From Reichenbachiella faecimaris (GTDB lineage: Bacteria; Bacteroidota; Bacteroidia; Cytophagales; Cyclobacteriaceae), in contig NZ_FWYF01000001.1 in NCBI RefSeq assembly GCF_900176375.1, forward strand, positions 62,001 through 126,000: a stretch of DNA of 64,000 nt, in the 5' to 3' direction. The position numbers and the translations under genes were made by a program. Positions 45,695 to 53,451 of the stretch are shown one piece after another. Positions within the stretch are counted from its first letter, which is position 1; each line of letters opens with the position of its first letter. The notes beneath the pieces were generated by a model. The model worked only from the letters and a program-made list of their open reading frames with translations. It was not told the origin of the DNA and did not search any database.

Positions 45695-46246
45695 TTATTT
45701 AAGTTTATCTGGGTCTGCAATTGAAATGTTCATTGGAAATGCCTTTCGAGCCTTTTGATATAAGGCCAGCTCGGAGGGATTGGCTTTGCTGAGTTTTCTA
45801 AACTCATCTGAACTGAGTCCAACACTCTCTCCATATAGCTGATAGTAAGATTCTTTGATAAGATCAAGTACGGATATAAATGATGCATATTGAGCACCAC
45901 GCTGTGTTTTAATAGAAATAATTGCTTTTTCAGGACTTTCTGAAAGGGTAGGGTTTGAGTTTGGGTTTTTAACAAAGCTTTTAATTTCTTCTACCAAACC
46001 AGATAGGTCAGACCTGACTTGACCCTCAATTAAATATTGATTTTTTGAGTTGATAAGTACTTTGAAGAGATTTCGCTCATGAATGGGTGTTTCAGTGGGC
46101 TCTAGGTCAGTAGGCAGTTGGAGCATAAGGCCTTTATCTTGGAGTAGACGGGTGCTTACCAGAAAGAAAATAAGAAGAAGGAAGGCAATGTCCGCCATTG
46201 AGCCAGCAGATACCTTAGGTTCTAATTTTGGTTTCTTGAGTTTCAT
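45695..46246 (-). CDS. ExbD/TolR-type biopolymer transport protein
   Basis: A 183-residue paralogue of the downstream gene. The single membrane helix (about 15-37, SMADIAFLLLIFFLVSTRL) has the conserved aspartate, and the periplasmic domain is longer, with an insert near 85-105. Tandem exbD genes are usual in Bacteroidota, but normally exbB precedes them. Here the gene upstream is a divergent padR, with a 125-base intergenic region that holds both promoters. Confidence 0.9.
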   Translation of the reverse strand: MKLKKPKLEPKVSAGSMADIAFLLLIFFLVSTRLLQDKGLMLQLPTDLEPTETPIHERNLFKVLINSKNQYLIEGQVRSDLSGLVEEIKSFVKNPNSNPTLSESPEKAIISIKTQRGAQYASFISVLDLIKESYYQLYGESVGLSSDEFRKLSKANPSELALYQKARKAFPMNISIADPDKLK

Positions 46247-46279
46247 AAGTGTTAGTTTTTACTTTATATAATCCGTAGC

Positions 46280-46296
46280 ATGTGAAATAGTCACAT
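46280..46296. promoter_or_regulatory. Candidate PadR operator
   Basis: ATGT-gaaatagtc-ACAT is a dyad in the padR/exbD intergenic region, 18 bases upstream of the padR -33 element. PadR-family regulators commonly bind ATGT-N8-ACAT; the spacer here is 9. Confidence 0.4.
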
Positions 46297-46313
46297 CATT
46301 CATTTAGTCTTCA

Positions 46314-46345
46314 TTTGTGAAACAAATAAAAACTTGTTACGTTTG
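46314..46345 (+). promoter_or_regulatory. Bacteroidota-type promoter of the padR-permease operon
   Basis: TTTG at 46314-46317 and TAcgTTTG at 46338-46345 with a 20-base spacer fit the -33/-7 consensus well. The padR ATG is at 46372, giving a leader of about 20 bases. Confidence 0.7.
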
Positions 46346-46371
46346 GTCTTCAAAACAGAAACAAATAAATC

Positions 46372-46698
46372 ATGAAAGGATCAAATCTGGGCGAGTTTCA
46401 GGAAGTGGTATTGTTGTCCATTCTCATACTGGACGATGAGGCTTATGGTTTGAAAATACAGCAAGAATTAAGTTCAAGGCTCAAACGTACTTTGAGCAGG
46501 GGAGCGCTACATACGGCATTGACTAGATTAGAAGAGAAGGGATTTATCACTTCACATACAGGTGGCGCCACTGCAGAAAGGGGTGGCAGAAGAAAGCGCT
46601 ATTATACGTTGACTAATGCTGGCAAAGAAGCACTCAAACAAGCCCGTGAGCTGCGCGATGAGATGTGGAGCTTGATACCCAAACTCAGCTTATCATGA
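46372..46698 (+). CDS. PadR-family transcriptional regulator
   Basis: A 108-residue winged-helix repressor with the PadR signature: LGEFQEVVLLSILILDDEAYG, an HTH with SRGALHTALTRLEEKGFI, and a wing GGRRKRYYTLT. The short C-terminal helix is typical of the small PadR subclass. Its stop overlaps the start of the permease gene (ATGA), so it almost certainly controls that transporter, and probably itself through the upstream dyad. Confidence 0.95.
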   Translation: MKGSNLGEFQEVVLLSILILDDEAYGLKIQQELSSRLKRTLSRGALHTALTRLEEKGFITSHTGGATAERGGRRKRYYTLTNAGKEALKQARELRDEMWSLIPKLSLS

Positions 46699-49286
46699 TT
46701 CCTTCTCATTTACCCAGATGGTTTGCTCGATTCTTCGAATGGTTCTGCAAATCTGACTTGTACGAAGAGTTGCAAGGGGATCTAGAAGAAGCTTTTATCG
46801 AAAATATTAATACTCACGGCGTAGCCAAAGCGCGTCACATCTATCGACTAGAAGTCTTTAAAATGTTAAGACCATCAGTTGTTGGATTCGGTCAATTTCA
46901 CTCAAAATTTAACCATTTTATTATGTTCAAAAATTATTTCAAAACTTCCATACGGAGTTTGATGAAGAACCCACTCAGTTCATTTATCAACATCTTTGGT
47001 TTATCCGTAGCTATCGGTATTTGCCTCATTGTGTATGCTTTTATCGATCAGGATATTAGCGTGGATCAATTTCATGAAAACAAACATCAAGTCTATTTAG
47101 TGACCGCATTTGCAGATCGGGATGGCGAAGAACTTCAATATGGACAGTCACCATTGCCACTTGCTACGCACATGACTGCGGACTTGCCTCAGATTAAGAA
47201 AAGCAGTAGGGTGCAGGATATCAATACTATAGTCAAATATGAAGATCGGGTATTCCATGAAAGGATTCGCCTCGTAGATCCCGCTTTTCTGGATATGCTC
47301 ACCTTCCCGATGCAATGGGGGAGTCCAGAAACACTCCATGACCCTTCAAGTATCATCTTAAGTAATGACATGGCGATCAAATATTTCGGAGACCTCAATC
47401 CTGTTGGAAAAGATTTATTAATCACTTTTGGTAATGATAAAACGAAATCCTTTGCCATCTCAGGGGTAGCTGAACCTTTTCCGAAAGCCCATGCCATAGA
47501 TTTTGATTTCCTCATCAAATTTGACAATATAAAACAAGCTACTGATAATTATGATGAAGACAATTGGGATCAGTTGATTGCAGCTACATTGATTCAAATC
47601 AATCAGGTTGCCGATGTAGATTTGGTAATTGACCAGTTGGATCGCTATAGGAAATTACAAAACGAATCCAATCCTAAGCAAACCATTAATGCAGTTTCAT
47701 TGGTGTCATTGGCTGATCTGCATATGGTCTCAAATGATATTCAGAATGGCATTTCTTATGGTGTTCGCAAAGAAGGCTGGGTCATCTTGTCTATAATGGC
47801 AAGCTTTGTGATGCTGGTAGCCTGCATGAATTATATCAATATTGGTATTGTATCCGCAGCGAAACGACTCAAGGAAATTGGGGTACGCAAGGTGATTGGT
47901 GCTAACCGTAGACTCGTTCTGGTGCAGTTACTTACTGAAAATATTTTGCTGACCAGTTTTGCGCTTTTGTTTGGTTTGTTTTTGGCCTACAGCCTCTTCA
48001 TTCCTTGGTTCAATAGTCTTTTTGGCCGTGGATTGGAACTCGTACTTACCCAGCCTACGCTCTGGTTATTCTTAGGAAGTATGCTTTTGATCACAGGTTT
48101 GGGGTCTGGTATTTATCCGGCTTTGTACATTTCTAAATTTCAAGTAGTGGGTATTTTTAGAGGGTCCATACCATTAGGTAAGAAAAGCTTCATAACTAAG
48201 GCCTTTTTGACTTTTCAGCTGATACTGGCTTTCATTACTATTTCAGGTGGTGTTTGGTTTACCCAAAATAATGCCTATCAGGCGACTAGAAGCTGGGGAT
48301 ACGATGCTGAAAAAGTGCTGTATGTGGATGTGCCAGATCGTTTGGCATTTGAGCAAATGCACGCCGCCATGTCACAAAACCCAGATGTAGTCTCCATCTC
48401 GGGCTCTACCCAGCACATGGGCCACCATATTCCGCAAAAGAGTATCTCACGTCCAGATCGAGACTATACAGTCGGTATGATGAGGGTTGGGAGTAATTAC
48501 TTACATACCATGGGTATAGAACTGATGACAGGTAGGGTTTTCGAAGATCATAGCGAACAGGACAAACAAAAAATTCTAGTGAATGAAGAGTTTGCCAGTA
48601 ACCTGATGATGGATGATCCGATAGGAGAAGTGATCAAAGTGGATAGTGCCAGGTACGAAATCATAGGAGTAGTCAAAAGCTTTCATAATCGTGATTTTGA
48701 TATCAAAATCCAGCCCATTGTATTTAGTCTCACGGATACAAACGATTTCAGATTCTTATCTGTGAAAGTCAGCGAAGGCACACAGCCGGAAGTTTACCAG
48801 GCGCTACGAGAGCAATGGATAGCTAATTTACCTAACACACCATTTCGTGGGGGCTATCAGAGCGGCGTTTTCAATGGCTATTTTGAGTACCTCGACAGTA
48901 GTGCGGAATTCATGCGGGCGCTGGCCTTTGTGTCTATTTTGCTGGCTAGTCTGGGCTTGTATGGATTGATTACGCTCAATGTATCCGGACGTATCAAAGA
49001 ATTTAGCATCCGCAAGGTATTAGGTGCCCGTTTGAGTCATATCGCAAAAATTATATCTACTCAGTATGTGCCTCTATTCACTGTTTCAATGCTACTGGGA
49101 GCGCCTTTGGGCTATTGGCTCATCCAAAGTTTATTTGATACAGTATTTGCTTACCACATGCCAATGAACTATATAGGCTTGATCATCTCAGGTGTGTTTC
49201 TGGTAGCGGTTTTATGTATCGTGACTTGGGTGCAGGTGCGTAAGCTTTCTCAATCCAATGCTGCCGATGGCTTGAAGGTTGAATAG
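46695..49286 (+). CDS. FtsX-like permease with N-terminal permease prefix
   Basis: An 863-residue transporter starting at the ATG at 46695. The first 90 residues (PRWFARFFEWFC...LYEELQGDLEEAF) form the permease prefix domain commonly found when such a permease follows a PadR gene. A MacB/FtsX double unit follows: first membrane helix at about 97-117, MacB_PCD, FtsX core 1 (EIGVRKVIGANR), a second periplasmic domain and FtsX core 2 (EFSIRKVLGAR). No ATPase gene is adjacent. PadR control suggests induction by a toxic or phenolic-like compound. It is a paralogue of the permease at 14551-16917, which has no prefix. Confidence 0.92.
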   Translation: MIPSHLPRWFARFFEWFCKSDLYEELQGDLEEAFIENINTHGVAKARHIYRLEVFKMLRPSVVGFGQFHSKFNHFIMFKNYFKTSIRSLMKNPLSSFINIFGLSVAIGICLIVYAFIDQDISVDQFHENKHQVYLVTAFADRDGEELQYGQSPLPLATHMTADLPQIKKSSRVQDINTIVKYEDRVFHERIRLVDPAFLDMLTFPMQWGSPETLHDPSSIILSNDMAIKYFGDLNPVGKDLLITFGNDKTKSFAISGVAEPFPKAHAIDFDFLIKFDNIKQATDNYDEDNWDQLIAATLIQINQVADVDLVIDQLDRYRKLQNESNPKQTINAVSLVSLADLHMVSNDIQNGISYGVRKEGWVILSIMASFVMLVACMNYINIGIVSAAKRLKEIGVRKVIGANRRLVLVQLLTENILLTSFALLFGLFLAYSLFIPWFNSLFGRGLELVLTQPTLWLFLGSMLLITGLGSGIYPALYISKFQVVGIFRGSIPLGKKSFITKAFLTFQLILAFITISGGVWFTQNNAYQATRSWGYDAEKVLYVDVPDRLAFEQMHAAMSQNPDVVSISGSTQHMGHHIPQKSISRPDRDYTVGMMRVGSNYLHTMGIELMTGRVFEDHSEQDKQKILVNEEFASNLMMDDPIGEVIKVDSARYEIIGVVKSFHNRDFDIKIQPIVFSLTDTNDFRFLSVKVSEGTQPEVYQALREQWIANLPNTPFRGGYQSGVFNGYFEYLDSSAEFMRALAFVSILLASLGLYGLITLNVSGRIKEFSIRKVLGARLSHIAKIISTQYVPLFTVSMLLGAPLGYWLIQSLFDTVFAYHMPMNYIGLIISGVFLVAVLCIVTWVQVRKLSQSNAADGLKVE

Positions 49287-49296
49287 GCTGATTTCC

Positions 49297-49329
49297 AAAC
49301 CTATAAGGTTTTTAAAACCTTATAGGTTT
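49297..49329. repeat. 33-bp perfect palindrome, left copy (REP-like)
   Basis: AAACCTATAAGGTTTT - T - AAAACCTTATAGGTTT: 16-bp arms around one central base. It starts 11 bases after the permease stop. It is the same as the copy at 49934-49966 read on the opposite strand (centre T here, A there), so the two bracket the transposase gene as an inverted pair. Confidence 0.9.
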
Positions 49330-49474
49330 AATTCTCCCAGTGATCTAAAAGTTCTGCTGTATTTTCAACATGAAATTTCACATATTCATTGATACCTCCG
49401 AACCATTTTAGCACCTTAGTTCTTGTCAACAGTGTTGGTTTATTTGAGATATGGGAAGGATAGGAGCTGTGTGG

Positions 49475-49921
49475 TCAATCGTTCAGATTTTGAGTAAATC
49501 CGTGTTTGATCGGGTTTTGATGAATGTAATTAATGACTGTTGTGAGATGCCTGTCAGTTTCTATTTCAAATCGTTTGGTATAGTCTACCCAAAGTGCTCC
49601 TTTTCGTTCATATTTTTTATTGTATGCCTTAGTATAAGCGTTCAATAGATTACTTATTTGTTGCATGATCAGCTTATGAAAATCGCCCTTATACTTTTGA
49701 TGCTTTTGGAGCACTTCTTCGCTATGCGTTCTGATGCGGATGTGAATGTGATTGGGCATTAGGCAGTAACAAACCGTGTCCGATACTGAAGAAATATAGT
49801 AGGCGTACTTTCTTAAAAAGTAGTGATAATTCTCATCCGTTCGGAAGAGACTCTCATCACCTACAGCGTGATTGACAAGGTGATAGAAGATGTCTGGTTG
49901 GAATTTTTCTAGGCCTTTCAT
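49475..49921 (-). CDS. REP-associated tyrosine transposase (RAYT, Y1/HUH)
   Basis: A 148-residue transposase of the IS200-like TnpA_REP group. It has the HUH metal motif in MPNHIHIRIR, a catalytic tyrosine candidate in the NAYTKAYNKKYERKG helix, and the family end VINYIHQNPIKHGF. RAYTs are single-copy domesticated relatives of IS200/IS605 transposases and move or process REP palindromes. Two perfect 33-bp palindromes flank this one, exactly the expected setting. The length is shorter than many RAYTs (about 165-220), but all core motifs are present. Confidence 0.92.
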   Translation of the reverse strand: MKGLEKFQPDIFYHLVNHAVGDESLFRTDENYHYFLRKYAYYISSVSDTVCYCLMPNHIHIRIRTHSEEVLQKHQKYKGDFHKLIMQQISNLLNAYTKAYNKKYERKGALWVDYTKRFEIETDRHLTTVINYIHQNPIKHGFTQNLND

Positions 49922-49933
49922 TTTCTGATTTCG

Positions 49934-49966
49934 AAACCTATAAGGTTTTAAAAACCTTATAGGTTT
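49934..49966. repeat. 33-bp perfect palindrome, right copy (REP-like)
   Basis: AAACCTATAAGGTTTT - A - AAAACCTTATAGGTTT, 13 bases upstream of the transposase ATG. It pairs with 49297-49329. Confidence 0.9.
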
Positions 49967-50027
49967 GGTATTGGATCAATTTCTTTAATTTTTCACATAA
50001 AGCCAAACAGATCATATTTTGGTGTAT

Positions 50028-50606
50028 TCAATTAGCTTCGGCAGAGCTTCTTTTGCGATTGACCAACCAAACAAAAAACAATATAATCACCACCAGCCAG
50101 CATATCGTAGTTATTCCACTTTTCAATTGAGTAAAAAGACTGGCGGTTTGAATGGTACCTGCTGATATTTGGGATGTATTGGTAATCATTAGGGCTATGG
50201 AAACATTCTCTGCATAGTCCAATGCCATAGCCAGGAAGGGCAATAGGTAGAGATGAGAGAGGAGAGGATGAGCCCTCATTTTTATCAAACCAGACAATCG
50301 AATAATCAAGGTACTCAGTAGAAGTGCCAGCAAGAAAGGGTAGAGGACATCCAGTAGAAATAGCTGTGGAAACAGATAGAGATTTATGGTAGCTTGATCA
50401 AGTTTTTGAAGCATTGCTGTGGCTTCTTCTACGGTATAGCCTGTAGCTTTCAAATCAAAGGCTTCTGTTTCCAATTGGGCATTGATGCGAGGAAAAGTAA
50501 ATAGCATCATTAGGAGCAGTACCAGATGAGCCACAACGAATAAGACAAGGATTACTCGTTTGGTAGTTAGTCGCTCAAGAATGGAGTAGAGTTTTGTGAG
50601 GTTCAT
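50028..50606 (-). CDS. Four-helix membrane protein of unknown function
   Basis: A 192-residue protein with four clear membrane helices (about 18-38, 72-95, 108-135 and 160-183). The loop between helices 1 and 2 (about 40-70) is polar with the pattern LKATGYTVEEATAMLQKL. A positively charged C-terminus (NRKRSSAEAN) suggests a cytoplasmic end. I do not recognise a catalytic motif. It may be a sensor or scaffold; its genomic setting next to the transposase gives no clue. Confidence 0.78.
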   Translation of the reverse strand: MNLTKLYSILERLTTKRVILVLFVVAHLVLLLMMLFTFPRINAQLETEAFDLKATGYTVEEATAMLQKLDQATINLYLFPQLFLLDVLYPFLLALLLSTLIIRLSGLIKMRAHPLLSHLYLLPFLAMALDYAENVSIALMITNTSQISAGTIQTASLFTQLKSGITTICWLVVIILFFVWLVNRKRSSAEAN

Positions 50607-50752
50607 TGAATTTAATTGAGAGTGAGTAAAGAAAGGTCAGTTAACATCCGTACCCTAGCCTTTTTTTGGGTGCTATAAATGTATAGGATCGCATTAGCCA
50701 TTACAAATAATAGGTAAGCTTATGGATGATTGTGTCTCTGAGCTATAGCTTT

Positions 50753-51250
50753 TTACCGTACGAGAGCAATCAGCTGCTTATAATAAGCATCTATTCTTGC
50801 GTACGCTGTACCATCAACTAATAAAATGACAACCATCATGGCGATCGTAGTAATTCCAATCGCTCGCCAAGTGGGTGTATTGACGAAAACAATCAATAAG
50901 GCAGCTATGACGATAATAATAGGAACAACCTTAAAAACCACTGTGTATTCTTTTAAAGTACTCTCCACACGAGCTATTTCTGAGTCTGCGAAAGCAGAAG
51001 CATCTTGATGGTATGCTTTTTCAAATTGGTTGATTCTTGACTTGTTGGTGAAAAATAGTCCGAGCCCTATAGTCATCAGTAAACTGCCTGCTACCAGCAT
51101 AGGGATAATGTATGCCTTGGCCAATTCGGTTTTGCCGAGTTGCCAAAAACCTGCACTGGCGGCTAAAAATAAAATGGCAAATAGGATAAAGAATCGTGTG
51201 GAGAATACCTCCGCTTTGGCCCACTCTTGAGCCACTTTTAAAAGTTCCAT
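50753..51250 (-). CDS. Four-helix membrane protein of unknown function
   Basis: A 165-residue protein with two pairs of membrane helices (about 20-38 and 48-68, then 102-122 and 128-148) separated by a soluble helical segment (about 70-100, KAYHQDASAFADSEIARVE). The N-terminus is an amphipathic helix with WAKAE. No known motif is seen. It is on the same strand as the gene at 50028, 146 bases upstream of it, so co-transcription is uncertain. Confidence 0.78.
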   Translation of the reverse strand: MELLKVAQEWAKAEVFSTRFFILFAILFLAASAGFWQLGKTELAKAYIIPMLVAGSLLMTIGLGLFFTNKSRINQFEKAYHQDASAFADSEIARVESTLKEYTVVFKVVPIIIVIAALLIVFVNTPTWRAIGITTIAMMVVILLVDGTAYARIDAYYKQLIALVR

Positions 51251-51563
51251 TGATTATTGTTTTTCATTTCTGTCTTGTTTCAATTTATGTGAAACAAAGA
51301 TCAAGAGAAAGAAAACTTATGACTTTGCTCAAAAGTCGTTTTTACTTTGTTTAAAAGTTGGGTGATTGTTTAGTTGGGAAAGGATATGTGAAGGTGGTAT
51401 AATGATCAGCTTTGAACGAGTGGCTAATAGAAAGCTATAAACTCACGTTACGTACATGTCGCGCCTACGGGACCTGGTGAGTTAAAATTATAACTTGTGA
51501 TGGACTTTCCAATCCTCACTAAAATATCATGACCGATGAAACCCCATTCATTCACAGCATCTG
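51251..51563. other. Intergenic region, 313 bases
   Basis: No gene is supported. It holds the hairpin at 51440-51483 and the left arm of the inverted repeat that brackets the DUF2971 gene. Confidence 0.6.
51440..51483. repeat. GC-richer imperfect hairpin near the DUF2971 gene
   Basis: AACTCAC (51440-51446) and GTGAGTT (51477-51483) form 7-bp arms around a 30-base interior (with gtcgcgcctacgggac) that is much richer in G and C than the neighbourhood. It lies about 80 bases beyond the stop of the DUF2971 gene. It may be a recombination site or a structured RNA. Confidence 0.4.
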
Positions 51564-51571
51564 TTATAGGC
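51562..51571. repeat. Inverted repeat bracketing the DUF2971 gene, left arm
   Basis: TGTTATAGGC overlaps the stop codon of the DUF2971 gene. Its exact reverse complement GCCTATAACA is at 52414-52423. Confidence 0.6.
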
Positions 51572-52397
51572 TTTTTATTTCGATAAATCCATTTTTAATT
51601 GTTGCAGCAACAGTTTCTATATTCGGGTTAATTTCTTTTATCTCTTTTGAAAGTTTTTCGATTTTTTTGCCTGTTACTTTCCAGCCAAATATAACTTTCG
51701 ATATTCTACGTTTATCTATTTCTTTAATGAACAATTTCCCATTCTCAAATTGAAGTGTTGTACAACTAGCTAGATCTACAACAATCCTTTTTTCGGATTC
51801 ATATCCCCAGTCTTTGTCTTTCTCAAAGAATACGGAATGATATGAGCCTCTCTCAAAAGTAACTCCTGATCTTACTAGTTTATAATCTACATCTTTGATT
51901 TGGTTCAATATTCCTGTTCCATCCCCTAAAAATTCGTTTTCCAAATCTTCGAATTCAATTACAAATCCCGATGCATTGTTGGCATAGTGTGCCCACATCG
52001 GTAATGAATTGTTTCTGGTCGAAATACAAAAAATTCCACACCTTGAAGACATTAACTCAACGGTTTTATCAAACATTTTCTTTAGGTAATCGACATTATC
52101 ATAAACTGAAAGTTTTACAATAGAATTTGCTTGTTCAATTGATTTAGGAGCACTTATAACCATAGTCTCAGGTGACAGTTTTCCGAATAGTCGTTCCTGA
52201 TTGTTTAAATCTTCAAGGTCTTCATGGTTGTATCCGTTCTTCCTTTTGTCCTCTAAAGATTTCAATAACTCATCTTCGTAGATTCTGGGAAGTAATTCTG
52301 TTGGGTCGTTCAAACTTTCAAGTGTCGCAAATTTTATTTTGCCATCAATAATGTTCTTGACTGCATCTTCTGATGATACATATTTGTATAAATTCAT
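51564..52397 (-). CDS. DUF2971 domain protein
   Basis: A 277-residue cytosolic protein of the DUF2971 family. Hallmarks are the N-terminal LYKYVSSEDAVKNIIDGKIKFATLESLNDPTE, the central CGIFCISTRNNSLPMWAHYANNASGFVIEF and the WGYESEKRIV segment. The family has no assigned activity and is scattered among bacteria, often in accessory regions. The gene is bracketed by a 10-bp inverted repeat and lies close to the RAYT transposase, so recent acquisition is plausible. Confidence 0.88.
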   Translation of the reverse strand: MNLYKYVSSEDAVKNIIDGKIKFATLESLNDPTELLPRIYEDELLKSLEDKRKNGYNHEDLEDLNNQERLFGKLSPETMVISAPKSIEQANSIVKLSVYDNVDYLKKMFDKTVELMSSRCGIFCISTRNNSLPMWAHYANNASGFVIEFEDLENEFLGDGTGILNQIKDVDYKLVRSGVTFERGSYHSVFFEKDKDWGYESEKRIVVDLASCTTLQFENGKLFIKEIDKRRISKVIFGWKVTGKKIEKLSKEIKEINPNIETVAATIKNGFIEIKSL

Positions 52398-52413
52398 TTC
52401 GTCAGTCTGAATT

Positions 52414-52449
52414 GCCTATAACATTCGAATAAAGTGCACTATGCGCTTT
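52414..52449. repeat. Inverted repeat right arm plus adjacent hairpin upstream of the DUF2971 gene
   Basis: GCCTATAACA at 52414-52423 is the right arm of the repeat bracketing the gene. It is followed by a hairpin AAAGTGCA-cta-TGCGCTTT at 52431-52449 (one G-T position). The combination of a short core and an adjacent hairpin recalls, but does not match, integron attC architecture. Confidence 0.5.
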
Positions 52450-52524
52450 ACCAGCCTAATATGGTTGATTTAATCACATATCCCAAATAGTTTCCTCATC
52501 ATAAAGGATAAAAACTAAAATTAT

Positions 52525-52555
52525 TTTTTCTGAAATGAAACCTTATTTACTTTTG
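52525..52555 (+). promoter_or_regulatory. Candidate promoter of the YtrA-type ABC operon
   Basis: TActTTTG at 52548-52555 matches the -7 consensus; TTTT at 52525-52528 is near the -33 position with a 19-base spacer. The ATG is at 52600. Confidence 0.5.
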
Positions 52556-52556
52556 A

Positions 52557-52583
52557 GGTGTATTAGTATGATAGTACACTAAT
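52557..52583. promoter_or_regulatory. Candidate operator for the GntR/YtrA repressor
   Basis: Directly after the -7 box lies GGTGTA-N12-TACACT, very near the AGTGTA-N13-TACACT operator I recall for B. subtilis YtrA. A second overlapping dyad ATTAGT-N10-ACTAAT spans 52562-52583. A repressor bound here would block the start of transcription. Confidence 0.5.
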
Positions 52584-52599
52584 TTACTTCAAGAAAAGT

Positions 52600-53451
52600 A
52601 TGGTACATATTGAAAATGTTTCTTTTGGATATCCTTCCAAACCGCAGCTCTTTGAGGACTTGAGCGTGTCTTTGCCATTGGGAAATATCTATGGGCTCCT
52701 GGGTAAGAATGGGGCAGGGAAGTCCAGTTTGCTCAAACTGATTGCTGGCTTATTGTTTCCTAGAGCGGGAAGTTTGCATGTCGGTGGATGTCTACCAAAA
52801 GAGCGGCATCCCGAGTTTCTCAGCGAAATCTATTTGGTAACTGAGGAGTTTGAAGTGCCCGCCATGGGGATGAAACGATTTGTGGATTTGTACAGTCCGT
52901 TTTACCCCAGATTCAATCAGGCGTTATTTCAAACGTATTTGAACGAATTCAGCTTACCGACTGATGAAAAGCTGACCGCATTGTCGTACGGACAAAAGAA
53001 GAAGTTTCTACTGTCGTTCGGTTTGGCTACTGATTGTCAGCTTTTGATTCTGGACGAGCCCACGAATGGGTTGGACATCCCATCCAAGAGTCAGTTTCGC
53101 AAAGTAGTAGCCAGTGCCATTCACGAGGAGCGAAGTTTTATCATATCCACGCATCAGGCGCGAGACATGGAGAATCTGATCGATCCGATCATTATTCTGG
53201 ATGAAGGCCAGATCGTCTTCTTTGAAGACTACGAGCAAATATCAAAGAAGCTAACTGTAAGCAAAGTCAAGACCCTTCCACCGAGCGACCAGGTAGTGTA
53301 CTCCGAGTCCAACTTTAGTGGCTACACCGTGGTAGAAGAAAACAGGAGCGATGTGGAGTCCAATATGAATCTGGAGATCCTATTCAATGCAGTGGTAAAC
53401 AACACGAAAAAAGTGCAAGAAATATTCAAAAATCAAACGGTAGAAGGATGA
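52600..53451 (+). CDS. ABC transporter ATP-binding protein (YtrB-like)
   Basis: A 283-residue ATPase. Walker A is GKNGAGKS (35-42), the signature is degenerate LSYGQKKK, Walker B is LLILDEPTNGLD and the H-loop is STHQARD. The C-terminal 70 residues are an extra regulatory extension. It is the first gene of an operon with a permease (overlap ATGA), a GntR regulator and three small genes. YtrB-type systems respond to cell-wall antibiotics in firmicutes; the substrate here is unknown. Confidence 0.93.
   Translation: MVHIENVSFGYPSKPQLFEDLSVSLPLGNIYGLLGKNGAGKSSLLKLIAGLLFPRAGSLHVGGCLPKERHPEFLSEIYLVTEEFEVPAMGMKRFVDLYSPFYPRFNQALFQTYLNEFSLPTDEKLTALSYGQKKKFLLSFGLATDCQLLILDEPTNGLDIPSKSQFRKVVASAIHEERSFIISTHQARDMENLIDPIIILDEGQIVFFEDYEQISKKLTVSKVKTLPPSDQVVYSESNFSGYTVVEENRSDVESNMNLEILFNAVVNNTKKVQEIFKNQTVEG

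Noticed and set aside
52414-52449. A true integron attC site next to the DUF2971 gene.
   Set aside because: The short core does not fit GTTRRRY/RYYYAAC, and no integron integrase or second cassette is seen; kept only as an unexplained repeat.
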